A stretch of DNA of 64,000 nucleotides, from the NCBI RefSeq assembly GCF_017744045.1, contig NZ_JAGHRD010000003.1, one strand, 5' to 3'. The notes beneath the pieces are model-generated. The model was given only the letters and a program-made list of their open reading frames with translations, had not been told where the DNA came from and did not search any database. Source of the stretch: Pelagimonas sp017744045 (GTDB lineage: Bacteria; Pseudomonadota; Alphaproteobacteria; Rhodobacterales; Rhodobacteraceae). This document shows, one piece after another, positions 1 to 7,933 of the stretch. Positions within the stretch are counted from its first letter, which is position 1. Every line of letters begins with the position of its first letter. Both the position numbers and the translations under genes were made by a program.

Positions 1-51
1 GGGTGGGTGGGTGGGCGACCTGCGAGGGCGGGGTCGCCAACCTCTACTTGT

Positions 52-1449
52 TTAGCTTTGCAGGCGGGCTGGCAGGGCGTTGGCCCAGGCCGAGATTGTC
101 CCGGCGCCGAGGCAGACCACCATATCGCCAGGTTGCGCCTGTTCGCGCACCAGCCGCTCCAGATCTTCTTCGCTGATCAGCGCGCGGGCATGGCGGTGGC
201 CGTGGCGCACCAGACCGGCGACCAGATCATCGCGGCTTGCGCCCTCGATCGGGTCCTCACCGGCGGCAAAGACCTCGGCGATGGCGACCACGTCGGAATC
301 GTTGAAGCAGGAGCAAAACTCTTCGAAGTGGTGGTGCAGGCGCGAATAGCGGTGTGGCTGATGCACAGCAATCACACGGCCGTCACAGGCCTGACGCGCT
401 GCCTTGAGTACGGCGGCAATCTCGACCGGGTGGTGGCCGTAATCGTCGATGATGGTCACCCCATCCACTTCGCCCACCTTGGTGAACCGGCGATTGACGC
501 CGCCGAAATTCGCCAGGGCCTCGCGGATTTCATCGCCGCTCATGCCGAGATGACGGGCCACGGCCACGGCGGACAGGGCGTTGGAGACATTGTGATCGCC
601 GGGCATGGGCAGGGTGCAGCCTTCGATCACCATGTCTTCGGATTGGAACACCACATCAAAATGCGCCACGCCCGCCTTGTAGGTCAGGTTCACCGCGCGC
701 ACATCGGCCTGAGCGTTAAAGCCATAGGTCACAACGCGCCGATCGGACACGCGACCGACCAGGGCCTGAACCTCGGGGTGGTCAATGCAGCAGACAGCCA
801 GACCGTAGAAGGGGATATTGGAGACAAACTGATAGAACCCGTCGCGCAGGTTCTCGATGCTGCCCCAATGTTCCATATGTTCGGGATCGATATTGGTGAC
901 AATGGCGATGGTGGCCGGAAGGCGGTTAAAGGTGCCGTCGCTTTCATCCGCCTCAACCACCATCCATTCGCCCTCGCCCATGCGGGCATTGGAACCATAG
1001 GCGTGGATGATACCGCCATTGACCACGGTCGGGTCGAACTGGCCCGCATCCAGCAGAGTGGCCACCATTGTGGTGGTGGTGGTCTTGCCATGGGTGCCAG
1101 CCACGGCGACGTTGGATTTCAGGCGCATCAGCTCGGCCAGCATTTCGGCGCGGCGCACCACGGGCAGACCACGGCGGCGGGCTTCGTCCAATTCCGGATT
1201 GCCCGGTTTGATCGCCGAGGAAATCACCACGACCTCGGCCGCCTCAAGGTTTTCAGCCTTTTGGCCAACAAAAATATGCGCGCCGAGATCCGCAAGCCGT
1301 TTGGTGATCTTGCTTTCCTTCAGGTCCGAGCCCTGCACCACATAACCGTGATTGAGCAGCACTTCGGCGATGCCCGACATGCCGATACCGCCAATGCCGA
1401 CAAAATGGATCGGCCCGACATCACCGGGAAGTTTGGTTGCCCCTGTCAT
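52..1449 (-). CDS. murC: UDP-N-acetylmuramate--L-alanine ligase MurC
   Basis: MurC joins L-alanine to UDP-MurNAc in the cytoplasm, the first amino acid addition in peptidoglycan precursor synthesis. The 465-residue product carries the N-terminal Rossmann-type loop GIGGIGMSGIAEVL near residue 18 and the Mur-ligase ATP loop GTHGKTTTTTM near residue 118. It also has the DESDGTF segment and a C-terminal domain containing DDYGHHPVEI, all typical of MurC, and the length is normal. I prefer the ATG at 1449 because the product then begins just before the conserved core; an upstream ATG at 1482 in the same frame would add 11 residues. It follows murG by 57 bp and is the last dcw gene in the window; murB, ddl and ftsQAZ would be expected beyond the left edge. 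The function is secure. Confidence 0.96.
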   Translation of the reverse strand: MTGATKLPGDVGPIHFVGIGGIGMSGIAEVLLNHGYVVQGSDLKESKITKRLADLGAHIFVGQKAENLEAAEVVVISSAIKPGNPELDEARRRGLPVVRRAEMLAELMRLKSNVAVAGTHGKTTTTTMVATLLDAGQFDPTVVNGGIIHAYGSNARMGEGEWMVVEADESDGTFNRLPATIAIVTNIDPEHMEHWGSIENLRDGFYQFVSNIPFYGLAVCCIDHPEVQALVGRVSDRRVVTYGFNAQADVRAVNLTYKAGVAHFDVVFQSEDMVIEGCTLPMPGDHNVSNALSAVAVARHLGMSGDEIREALANFGGVNRRFTKVGEVDGVTIIDDYGHHPVEIAAVLKAARQACDGRVIAVHQPHRYSRLHHHFEEFCSCFNDSDVVAIAEVFAAGEDPIEGASRDDLVAGLVRHGHRHARALISEEDLERLVREQAQPGDMVVCLGAGTISAWANALPARLQS

Positions 1450-1506
1450 GGCTGCGCTCCGTTCAAATTCCAGATCTTTCATGGCTCTGCCCCGCCTTTA
1501 TTATCT

Positions 1507-2634
1507 TTATTCACGCGTTTCACTATTCTTTTGCGGCCCCTGCCCCGCCGCCAATTGCTCGACCAGGGTTCCCAGCTCTTCCGCTGCCTCCGGCTTGGAG
1601 ACTGACAGCGCCGCATTGGCCATCTTGATCGAGCCCTGCTCATTGGTCAGGACCTGAAGGATCGCCTCGCTCAGGCTTTCGATGGTGAGCTTGCTTTCCG
1701 GCATCCGAATGGCCGCCCCGGCATCGACCAGGCCTTGGGCATTCACGGTTTGATGGTCGCCGGTGGCAATCTTGAGCGGGATCAGGATCGAAGGTCGACC
1801 GATCACGCTGATATCGGCCACGCTGGAGGCACCGGAGCGCGAGATCACCAGTTGCGCCTCGCTCATCCGGGCGGGAACATCGTGAAAAAACGGCTGCACA
1901 TCGGCGCTGACACCGTGTTCGGCGTAATAGGTGCTGACGCGCTCGCCATCTTCGTCGCGGGCCTGGTGGCTGACGCGGAGATTGCCCAACACGTCGAGAG
2001 GCAGGGCGGCAATCGCGGGGGGGACCATATCCGACAGGATGCGCGCGCCTTGCGAGCCGCCGATCACCAGAACCGACATCGGGTAAGGACCGGGGGCGAT
2101 ATAGCCCGCTCCGGCGCGTTCTTTCACCGAGGCGCGCACCGGGTTGCCCACATGCACGCCTTGGACATCCTCGGGCAAGGTGGTTGGCCAGGTGCCGCAG
2201 GCGATCAGATCGACGCGGCTGGCAAAAATCTCGTTCACGCGGCCAAGCACGCCGTTTTGTTCATGGATCATGCGCGGCAATTTCAGCAGCCAGGCGGCGG
2301 ACAGCGCAGGGATGGAGGGATAGCCACCAAAGCCGATCACCACATCCGGGCGATCCTTGCGGAACTTGAACAGGGTCGAGATCACACCACCCAGAATACG
2401 AAACGGCACCAAGGCCTTGGCGGCGATGCCTCCGCGCGCGAAGGTGGCGCTGGACACCTCCTCGATTTCGACGCCTTCGGGAAAGGCTTGGGTGTAGCGC
2501 GCGCCGCGCGCATCGGTCGACAGTTTGACCCGCCAGCCATTGGCAAGCATGCGTTCGGCCAAGGCCTGGGCCGGGAACATATGCCCGCCTGTGCCGCCTG
2601 CGGCCATCACCAATAAAGGCTTGCTCTCTGCCAT
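1507..2634 (-). CDS. murG: UDP-GlcNAc--lipid I N-acetylglucosaminyltransferase MurG
   Basis: MurG transfers GlcNAc from UDP-GlcNAc to lipid I, making lipid II at the inner face of the membrane. The 375-residue product opens with the diagnostic glycine-rich loop MAAGGTGGHMFPAQALAE at about residues 10-27. It also has VIGFGGYPSIPAL, the EQNGVLGRVN segment that contacts the membrane face, and VIGGSQGARI at the start of the C-terminal Rossmann domain. Length and domain order are normal for a GT-B fold MurG. It lies between ftsW and murC on the same strand, the conserved dcw order, although 270 bp of repeat-rich DNA separates it from ftsW, so it may depend partly on a promoter inside that gap. Confidence 0.96.
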   Translation of the reverse strand: MAESKPLLVMAAGGTGGHMFPAQALAERMLANGWRVKLSTDARGARYTQAFPEGVEIEEVSSATFARGGIAAKALVPFRILGGVISTLFKFRKDRPDVVIGFGGYPSIPALSAAWLLKLPRMIHEQNGVLGRVNEIFASRVDLIACGTWPTTLPEDVQGVHVGNPVRASVKERAGAGYIAPGPYPMSVLVIGGSQGARILSDMVPPAIAALPLDVLGNLRVSHQARDEDGERVSTYYAEHGVSADVQPFFHDVPARMSEAQLVISRSGASSVADISVIGRPSILIPLKIATGDHQTVNAQGLVDAGAAIRMPESKLTIESLSEAILQVLTNEQGSIKMANAALSVSKPEAAEELGTLVEQLAAGQGPQKNSETRE

Positions 2635-2760
2635 CTTACCAACTCCACACCCGGATTTCGGGTCAGATACCGTATAGACCCCATCGGGGCAATCACATCG
2701 CTAGATCCTGCGCCGATCCTCGCCAGTTTTGTTTTTCGATCATGATTTCATTGAAACAGA

Positions 2761-2860
2761 GGTTCGCGCCCGCCCTGGGGGGGCGGGGTCGGGCGCGAAC
2801 CGGATCGCAAGCGATCCGGGGAATACCCTGAAGGGTCCCCGCTCCGCTTGTTCGTTTTTC
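2761..2860. repeat. Structured intergenic element with three inverted repeats (murG-ftsW gap)
   Basis: The ftsW-murG gap holds consecutive dyads. GTTCGCGCCCG near 2760 pairs with CGGGCGCGAAC near 2790-2800. CGGATCGCAAGCGATCCG near 2801-2818 is a near-perfect palindrome. GGGAATACCCT/AGGGTCCCC near 2818-2840 forms a third stem. There is no long open frame. Lying downstream of ftsW and next to another hairpin repeat at 2877, it could be a terminator, a 3' stability element or a REP-like unit. No function can be assigned. Confidence 0.6.
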
Positions 2861-2876
2861 TGCCCCACAATAATCC

Positions 2877-2899
2877 GTAGGGTGGGGTTTCACCCCACC
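2877..2899 (-). repeat. Dispersed hairpin repeat, family A, copy 1
   Basis: The unit reads GGTGGGGT-(3 nt)-ACCCCACC followed by CTAC on the minus strand, an 8-bp stem with a tiny loop, 5 bp after the ftsW stop codon. Further copies lie at 27156-27180 and 44946-44968. All have the same orientation relative to the gene they follow. Confidence 0.8.
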
Positions 2900-2904
2900 A
2901 TGGC

Positions 2905-4071
2905 TCATCGTCCGCGCCCGCGCAGGATATCGCCAATCTCGCCCTGTGGTCGCGAGCGGGTAAAGGCCAACAACATGCCCACGGCAATGCCGCCTGCAAT
3001 CAAAGAGGACCCGCCATAGCTCACAAAAGGCAGCGTCATGCCCTTGGCCGGCAAAAGCCGCACGGCAACGCCCATATTGATCATCGCCTGCACGCCAAAC
3101 ATCGCCGCAAGCCCGGTTCCCGCAAAGCGGATGAACGGGTCGCGTTCGCGCATCAAGCGCACAAGCGAGCGCACCACGATGGTGGCATAAAGCGCGATCA
3201 CCGCCAGCACCATGACCAGCCCGTATTCCTCGGCGGCCACTGCGATGATGAAATCCGTATGGGCATCGGGCAGCGACCATTTCACTGTGCCTTCTCCCAC
3301 GCCAACGCCAAAGAACCCGCCCTCGCGGATCGCATTGGTGGCATAGCCCAGCTGTGTGGTCGGATCGACATCGGGGTTGAGAAAGCCGTCAATGCGGCGG
3401 GCAAAGTGATCAGAGGCCCCATAGGCAAACATGCCCCCCAAAACCACAAGCCCGGCCAGCCCCAGCAACAGGATCATCGGCGCACCGCCAACGAACCACA
3501 TCACCCCCCAGCCAAACAGGATCAGCGAGGCCTGACCAAAGTCCGGCTGCATCGCCAACATCAGCACGATGATGACCATGAGGATAAAGCTATAGGTGCG
3601 GCCCGGAGGCCCACCAAGCTCTAGTCCCGAAGCCATGAGCCAGGCGGCCATGATCACAAAGGTCGGTTTCAGGAACTCCGACGGCTGGATCGAGGCAAAG
3701 CCCAGCGAGTACCAGCGCACAGCGCCTTTGCCAAAATCCGTGCCCAGAACCGGCAGCAAAGCCAGCGCCACAAAGGCCGCGAGAAAGCCCAGCACAGCCA
3801 GTCGGCGCACCAAAAGCGGGCTCATCATCGAGGTGAGGAACATCACCACCATGGCCAGCCCGCCAAAAAACGCCTGACGCTGCACATAGTAGAACGGAGT
3901 GAGACCGTTGCGTTCCGCCAAAGGCGGAGAGGCCGCAAGCCCCAGCAAGATCCCCATGCCAAACAGCATCAGGATGCAGCTGAGCGTCCATTTATCCACC
4001 GTGCGCCACCATTTGGGCAACACAGGTTCCACATCACGCACGGGGGCCGTGCCATACACCATCTCTGTCAT
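2905..4071 (-). CDS. ftsW: Septal peptidoglycan glycosyltransferase FtsW (SEDS family)
   Basis: FtsW is the SEDS-family polymerase that works with FtsI to build septal peptidoglycan from lipid II. The 388-residue product is a multi-spanning membrane protein. It has the conserved PDFGQASLILFGWG segment, a loop containing FFGVGVGEGTVKW, and the C-terminal LPFVSYGGSSLI motif shared by FtsW, RodA and SpoVE. A cytoplasmic tail rich in proline and charged residues precedes the first helix near residue 22. I chose the ATG at 4071, giving MTEMVYG; an in-frame ATG at 4095 would add 8 residues. In most dcw clusters ftsW follows murD directly; here the two are 3.9 kb apart. FtsW is preferred to RodA because of the murG-murC neighbours. 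Confidence 0.95.
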   Translation of the reverse strand: MTEMVYGTAPVRDVEPVLPKWWRTVDKWTLSCILMLFGMGILLGLAASPPLAERNGLTPFYYVQRQAFFGGLAMVVMFLTSMMSPLLVRRLAVLGFLAAFVALALLPVLGTDFGKGAVRWYSLGFASIQPSEFLKPTFVIMAAWLMASGLELGGPPGRTYSFILMVIIVLMLAMQPDFGQASLILFGWGVMWFVGGAPMILLLGLAGLVVLGGMFAYGASDHFARRIDGFLNPDVDPTTQLGYATNAIREGGFFGVGVGEGTVKWSLPDAHTDFIIAVAAEEYGLVMVLAVIALYATIVVRSLVRLMRERDPFIRFAGTGLAAMFGVQAMINMGVAVRLLPAKGMTLPFVSYGGSSLIAGGIAVGMLLAFTRSRPQGEIGDILRGRGR

Positions 4072-4200
4072 GAGATCACCGCTACTCTGCCTCATCGTCC
4101 CGATTTTTCGGGATCGCTTTGCGACAGGTTAGCCAATTACACGGCTCTTGGCCAGAATTTTCACGTTAATGGCAGTATTGTCTGAGGGCGACTGCGGCGC

Positions 4201-4497
4201 TCACATCCCCATGGCCCGTAAAGCCAGCAAGGTGGCAACGCCAGCGGCGACAGCGATCAACAAGGAGCCGCGCAGGCAGATCAGGCCAGTGACCAGCATG
4301 GCCGCAACACCCGGCAGGCCACCGTTTAATGCCGACGGGGCAACAAGCGCGGTCAGAATGGCGACGGGCACGGCGGACAGCGCCGCTTCGACCCGATGAT
4401 GGACCTTGCCAAATTGCAGCATGATCAAATGCCCACCGGCGCGTGTCAGATAGGTCGCCATGGCGCAAAGCAGAATGATAACAATGGTTTCATTCAT
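4201..4497 (-). CDS. azlD: AzlD-family branched-chain amino acid exporter, small subunit
   Basis: This 98-residue hydrophobic protein (MNETIVIILLCAMATYLTRAGG) has about three to four membrane segments and the YLTRAGG/HHRVEAALSAVPVAILTALVAP pattern of AzlD proteins. These are the small partners of AzlC in branched-chain amino acid (azaleucine resistance) efflux. The start at 4497 overlaps the 3' end of azlC by 8 bp, indicating translational coupling; in-frame codons further upstream would run through azlC. The pair lies divergent to an XRE-cupin gene that probably regulates it. The family is clear; the substrate in this organism is inferred only from family knowledge. Confidence 0.88.
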   Translation of the reverse strand: MNETIVIILLCAMATYLTRAGGHLIMLQFGKVHHRVEAALSAVPVAILTALVAPSALNGGLPGVAAMLVTGLICLRGSLLIAVAAGVATLLALRAMGM

Positions 4498-5212
4498 GGT
4501 CTTGATCCTCTTTCGGCTTGCTGAGGACCGCCGCGACCAACATGCCAACGCCGCCGCCCAGGGTGATGTGCCAGGGGCTGCCAAGGGTGCGATGCACCAC
4601 AATGGCCGCCGCCGCGCTGACGATCAGGATCAGCCAGAACTGGCTGCGCCCCTTGAACCCCATGACGAGGCCGAGGAAGTAAAGCGGCAGTAGAAAATCA
4701 AAGCCCCAGGCATCGGGATTTTCGATCAGCGCCCCAAAGAAAATGCCCAGCGTGTTGGCCCCTAACCAGACAAAATAAAGCGCAAAGGCATAGGCAAAAT
4801 AATAGGCAGGCCGCAGCCCCTGCTTTTGCGCCCGCACCTCGGATGCCGCAAATTGCGGATCGACCAGCATGTGAAAGGCCAGGATCTTTTGCCCGGTGCC
4901 AAAGGCCCCCATATGCCGCCCGATCGATGCGGAATAGAGCACATGACGGAAGTTCACCGCAAAAACCGCCAGAACGATCGACCAGATCGGCACCTCTTGC
5001 CCCATCAGTTCGATCATTACGAATTGCGACGCCCCGGCATATATCGTCGCCGAAGCCAACAGAACCTCGGCCATGGACAGCCCCTTTTCCGTGGCCACGG
5101 TGCCAAACACTGCCGCAAAGGGCACAATGGCCCCCAGCACCGGAGACACATCGCGCAACCCGGCGCGGATGTCGCCTTGGATACTGCTTTGGGGGGCGGC
5201 TATATCGGCCAT
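4490..5212 (-). CDS. azlC: AzlC-family branched-chain amino acid exporter, large subunit
   Basis: This 240-residue integral membrane protein carries the AzlC signature region. It includes GLRDVSPVLGAIVPFAAVFG, AGASQFVMIELMGQ and NFRHVLYSASIGRHM, followed by several more helices, and the length is normal. With AzlD it forms a two-component exporter of branched-chain amino acids in the inner membrane. I chose the ATG at 5212 (MADIAAPQ) because GAGG lies a few bases upstream; an ATG at 5239 in frame lacks a clear ribosome site and overlaps the likely operator region. The gene is divergent from the XRE-cupin regulator at 5316, and direct repeats lie between them. Confidence 0.88.
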   Translation of the reverse strand: MADIAAPQSSIQGDIRAGLRDVSPVLGAIVPFAAVFGTVATEKGLSMAEVLLASATIYAGASQFVMIELMGQEVPIWSIVLAVFAVNFRHVLYSASIGRHMGAFGTGQKILAFHMLVDPQFAASEVRAQKQGLRPAYYFAYAFALYFVWLGANTLGIFFGALIENPDAWGFDFLLPLYFLGLVMGFKGRSQFWLILIVSAAAAIVVHRTLGSPWHITLGGGVGMLVAAVLSKPKEDQDHE

Positions 5213-5232
5213 CTCAACCTCATATCGAACGT

Positions 5233-5283
5233 TGTCCATTTAGATGAACGCGCACATAGCGTTTGTCAAGATGAACAGTGGAC
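5233..5283. promoter_or_regulatory. Candidate operator between azlC and the XRE-cupin regulator
   Basis: The divergent intergenic stretch contains a direct repeat AGATGAAC at 5242-5249 and 5269-5276, 27 bp apart. These are framed by an inverted pair GTCCA (from 5234) and TGGAC (to about 5283). Repeats of this kind between a regulator and the divergent operon are the usual binding sites of that regulator. This is inference from position and symmetry; no consensus for this regulator is known to me. Confidence 0.45.
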
Positions 5284-5315
5284 ATTAAAACGAACGAAAC
5301 AGCTTCGAGGGGCCC

Positions 5316-5864
5316 ATGACGCCAATCACACTCATCGCCCGCGCGCTCAAGCGCGAACGCAGCAAGGCGGGGCTGAGCCTGTCGGCCCTGGCCGAACGCG
5401 CCGGGCTGGCGAAATCCACCCTGTCGCAGTTGGAAGCCGGGCAAGGCAATCCGAGCATTGAAACGCTATGGGCGATTGCCAGCGCGCTGGATGTGCCCTT
5501 TGGTTTTCTGTTCGATACTGCGCCGCCTGAGCTGACTTTGGTGCGCGCTGGTGAGGGCACGCCGATCAGCTCTGAGGGCACGGATCTTAAGGCGGTGCTC
5601 TTGTCCAACGGCCCGCCGGGCAGTCGCCGGGATCTCTATCGCTTTGATCTGGTCGCCGGAATGACCCGCAACGCCGCCGCCCATCCCCAGGGCACGATGG
5701 AGCATATCCTGGTTGCCAGCGGGCGCGCGCGGGTCGGCCCAAAGGATGCACCCGAAGAACTGGGCCCCGGGGATTATTTCCGCTTTCCCGGCGATGTCGC
5801 CCATATCTATGAAGCGATCAGCGCCGAGGCGGTGTTGTTTTTGGCGATGGAGTTTCCGCGGTAG
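5316..5864 (+). CDS. XRE-family transcriptional regulator with C-terminal cupin domain
   Basis: The 182-residue protein begins with a helix-turn-helix domain at residues 6-60. Its recognition region is LSALAERAGLAKSTLSQLE followed by AGQGNPSIETLWAIASALDVPF. A small cupin barrel follows in about residues 100-180, with TMEHILVASGRARVG, LGPGDYFRFPGDVAHIYEA and a closing strand. This HTH-cupin architecture senses small metabolites in many regulators of amino acid catabolism or efflux. It is divergent from azlCD with repeats between them, so control of azlCD is the simplest inference. A GAGGGG ribosome site precedes the ATG. The ligand is unknown. Confidence 0.88.
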   Translation: MTPITLIARALKRERSKAGLSLSALAERAGLAKSTLSQLEAGQGNPSIETLWAIASALDVPFGFLFDTAPPELTLVRAGEGTPISSEGTDLKAVLLSNGPPGSRRDLYRFDLVAGMTRNAAAHPQGTMEHILVASGRARVGPKDAPEELGPGDYFRFPGDVAHIYEAISAEAVLFLAMEFPR

Positions 5865-5941
5865 CCGCGTGGGACAGCTAAAACCCTTACTCGTTGTCAT
5901 TCCCCCTTGCGCATCACGCCAAAGCAAGGCACGGGCAGGGA

Positions 5942-7129
5942 ATGAAGGTAGACACGCTAATCCTTGGGGCCGGGGCGGCCGGGTTGATGGCTGCGGCCCA
6001 TGCCGGGCCGAACACGCTGCTGATTGATCACGCCAAAGCCCCGGGTGAAAAGATCCGCATCTCCGGAGGTGGGCGCTGCAACTTTACCAATATGTATGCC
6101 GGATTCGAAAATTACCTGGGCCAGAACCGCCATTTCCACAAATCCGCCCTGACCCGCTACACGCAATGGGACTTTATCGAACTGGTGGGCAAGCATGGCA
6201 TTGCCTGGCATGAAAAGACACTGGGGCAGTTGTTTTGCGACGATAAGGCCACGCAGATCGTACAGATGCTGGTGAGCGAGTTGCGCGATGCCGGGGCGGA
6301 TCTGTGGCTGCAGACCGAGGTCAAAGAGTTGAGCCATGACGGCACCAGCTTTGTCACTCGGCTGAGCCGAGAGGGCAAAGAGATCACCGTGACCAGCGCC
6401 AATCTGGTGGTGGCCACCGGGGGTAAAAGCATTCCCAAGATGGGGGCGACGGGGCTTGCCTATGACATTGCGCGCCGGTTTGGCCATGCGGTGACAGACA
6501 CCCGGCCTGCCCTTGTGCCCTTTACCTTTGACAAGGGGCGTTTTGCCGAGATTTCCGGCGTCTCGGTGCCCAGCCAGATCAGCTGTAACGGCACGATGTT
6601 TGACGAAGCCATGCTGTTCACCCATCGCGGGCTGTCTGGCCCGGCGGTGCTGCAAATCTCGAGCTATTGGCGCGAGGGGGAAGAGATCAGCGTCAACCTG
6701 CTCCCCCATGGCGATCTTGCCTCTGTGCTGAAAGACAAGCGGCGCAGCGAGGGGAAAAAGGCGCTGACCACGGAACTGGCGCAGCACCTGCCGGCCCGCT
6801 TGGTCGAGCACCTGAAAGCGGAAATGGATCTCAGCGACAAGCTGGGCGATCTGTCGGATAAGCGCATCGAGGCGCTGTGTCAGGACCTGACCGCCTGGGC
6901 GCTGAAACCCACCGGCACCGAAGGCTATCGCACCGCCGAGGTCACACTGGGCGGGGTCGATACAGACGGGCTGAATTCGCAAAGCATGATGTCGAAATCC
7001 GTGCCGGGCCTGTATTTCATTGGCGAGGCGGTGGATGTCACCGGCTGGCTCGGCGGGTTCAATTTCCAATGGGCCTGGTCCTCGGCGGTGGCGGCAGGTT
7101 TGGCCATCCGCGCGACCTGTCAAAAATAA
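5942..7129 (+). CDS. HI0933/BaiN-family NAD(P)/FAD-dependent oxidoreductase
   Basis: The 395-residue flavoprotein starts with the FAD-binding dinucleotide fold MKVDTLILGAGAAGLMAAAHA. Next comes the family-specific KIRISGGGRCNFTN motif near residues 37-50, then VVATGGKSIPKMGATG and the C-terminal VTLGGVDTDGLNSQSMMSK and GWLGGFNFQWAWSSAVAAG. These are the hallmarks of the HI0933 (YhiN/BaiN-like) family, whose physiological substrate is generally not known. I chose the ATG at 5942, preceded by GGCAGGGA; an upstream ATG at 5894 adds 16 unrelated residues. It lies between the XRE-cupin gene and a ParB-like gene, on the opposite strand to the dcw genes around it. Confidence 0.9.
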   Translation: MKVDTLILGAGAAGLMAAAHAGPNTLLIDHAKAPGEKIRISGGGRCNFTNMYAGFENYLGQNRHFHKSALTRYTQWDFIELVGKHGIAWHEKTLGQLFCDDKATQIVQMLVSELRDAGADLWLQTEVKELSHDGTSFVTRLSREGKEITVTSANLVVATGGKSIPKMGATGLAYDIARRFGHAVTDTRPALVPFTFDKGRFAEISGVSVPSQISCNGTMFDEAMLFTHRGLSGPAVLQISSYWREGEEISVNLLPHGDLASVLKDKRRSEGKKALTTELAQHLPARLVEHLKAEMDLSDKLGDLSDKRIEALCQDLTAWALKPTGTEGYRTAEVTLGGVDTDGLNSQSMMSKSVPGLYFIGEAVDVTGWLGGFNFQWAWSSAVAAGLAIRATCQK

Positions 7130-7198
7130 GTTACTCAATATTTACAAAATTGTCGTGACAGCGTTAGCTTTGCCACCAGAGCAACCTATATCGTCAGC

Positions 7199-7915
7199 AT
7201 GTCCGATTACCCACCGTTCCAAATTCGCAACTGGCATCGCAGCATCGAAACGCAAGTGCCGCAAAAGGCGCTGCGCGATCTGAAAAACCGTCTACTCTTT
7301 GGCCCGGCAGCGCCTAAGAGCGATGAGCGGATCTTTATCGACCCGCGCCGGGTGACCCGCGTTTTCCAGCGCCGTAAGGGGATGAAACTGCTGCGCCGTC
7401 ACACCGGGTTGGTGCGCGGTGGTGATTGGGATCTGTCCACGCGCCCATTGCAGGAAATGCGCAAATTTCGCGCGGTTTGGGAGCATTTTGTCGAGAATAA
7501 AAGCTGGGAAGAGACCGGCATCATCGAGTCCATGCTACAATCGGTGCGCGAAAAGGGCATTTATGATGGCTGCCGCAATCGCGACGACATCCTCAAACGC
7601 TACCGCCATATCGACGCGCTATATGACAGTATCCGCCGCCTGGGCCGCGTTCAAAGCATGGCGGAACGGCCCGAGTTTTTCCGTCGTGAATATGACGGGG
7701 TTTTTGTGCATGTGGATCGCCATGGCGAGGTGATGCTGGCGGGGAATGGCAATCACCGGTTGGCGATTGCCAAAGTGCTGGGGCTAAAATCCATGCCTGC
7801 GCAACTGGGCGTGGTTCACCGCGATGCGGTAGAGAGCGGCGCCTTTGACAAGCTGCGTCAGGTGCCAGCCTCTTATGCTGAGGCTTCTGGCTGGGACGCG
7901 CCGCAATCTGCCTAA
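7199..7915 (+). CDS. Conserved protein with a ParB-like GNHRLAIA core, function unknown
   Basis: The 238-residue protein has a basic N-terminal half (VTRVFQRRKGMKLLRRHTG), a long charged helical middle, and a conserved C-terminal block VHVDRHGEVMLAGNGNHRLAIAK. The G-N-H-R-L segment followed by a small helix is reminiscent of the ParB/sulfiredoxin fold, in which a G-x-x-R loop binds nucleotide. I infer that fold from the motif alone. No N-terminal signal or membrane segment is seen. It is the last plus-strand gene of the block inserted between ftsW and murD, and ends 19 bp from the murD stop. I do not recognise a named function. Confidence 0.7.
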   Translation: MSDYPPFQIRNWHRSIETQVPQKALRDLKNRLLFGPAAPKSDERIFIDPRRVTRVFQRRKGMKLLRRHTGLVRGGDWDLSTRPLQEMRKFRAVWEHFVENKSWEETGIIESMLQSVREKGIYDGCRNRDDILKRYRHIDALYDSIRRLGRVQSMAERPEFFRREYDGVFVHVDRHGEVMLAGNGNHRLAIAKVLGLKSMPAQLGVVHRDAVESGAFDKLRQVPASYAEASGWDAPQSA

Positions 7916-7933
7916 GGCTTTCTGACGACGCCC

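Noticed and set aside
7..1605. Long open frame on the plus strand antisense to murC
   Set aside because: It mirrors murC in a GC-rich background, where antisense frames stay open by codon bias. It has no motifs and no ribosome site.
2761..2899. CRISPR array
   Set aside because: The dyads are different from each other and not regularly spaced direct repeats; no cas gene is in the window.
5957..7138. Long antisense frame over the flavoprotein gene
   Set aside because: The plus strand carries the FAD motifs of a real family; the antisense product is histidine- and glutamine-rich with no domain.
4201..7915. Genomic island with integrase or attachment sites
   Set aside because: No integrase, tRNA target or flanking direct repeats were seen; composition looks native.
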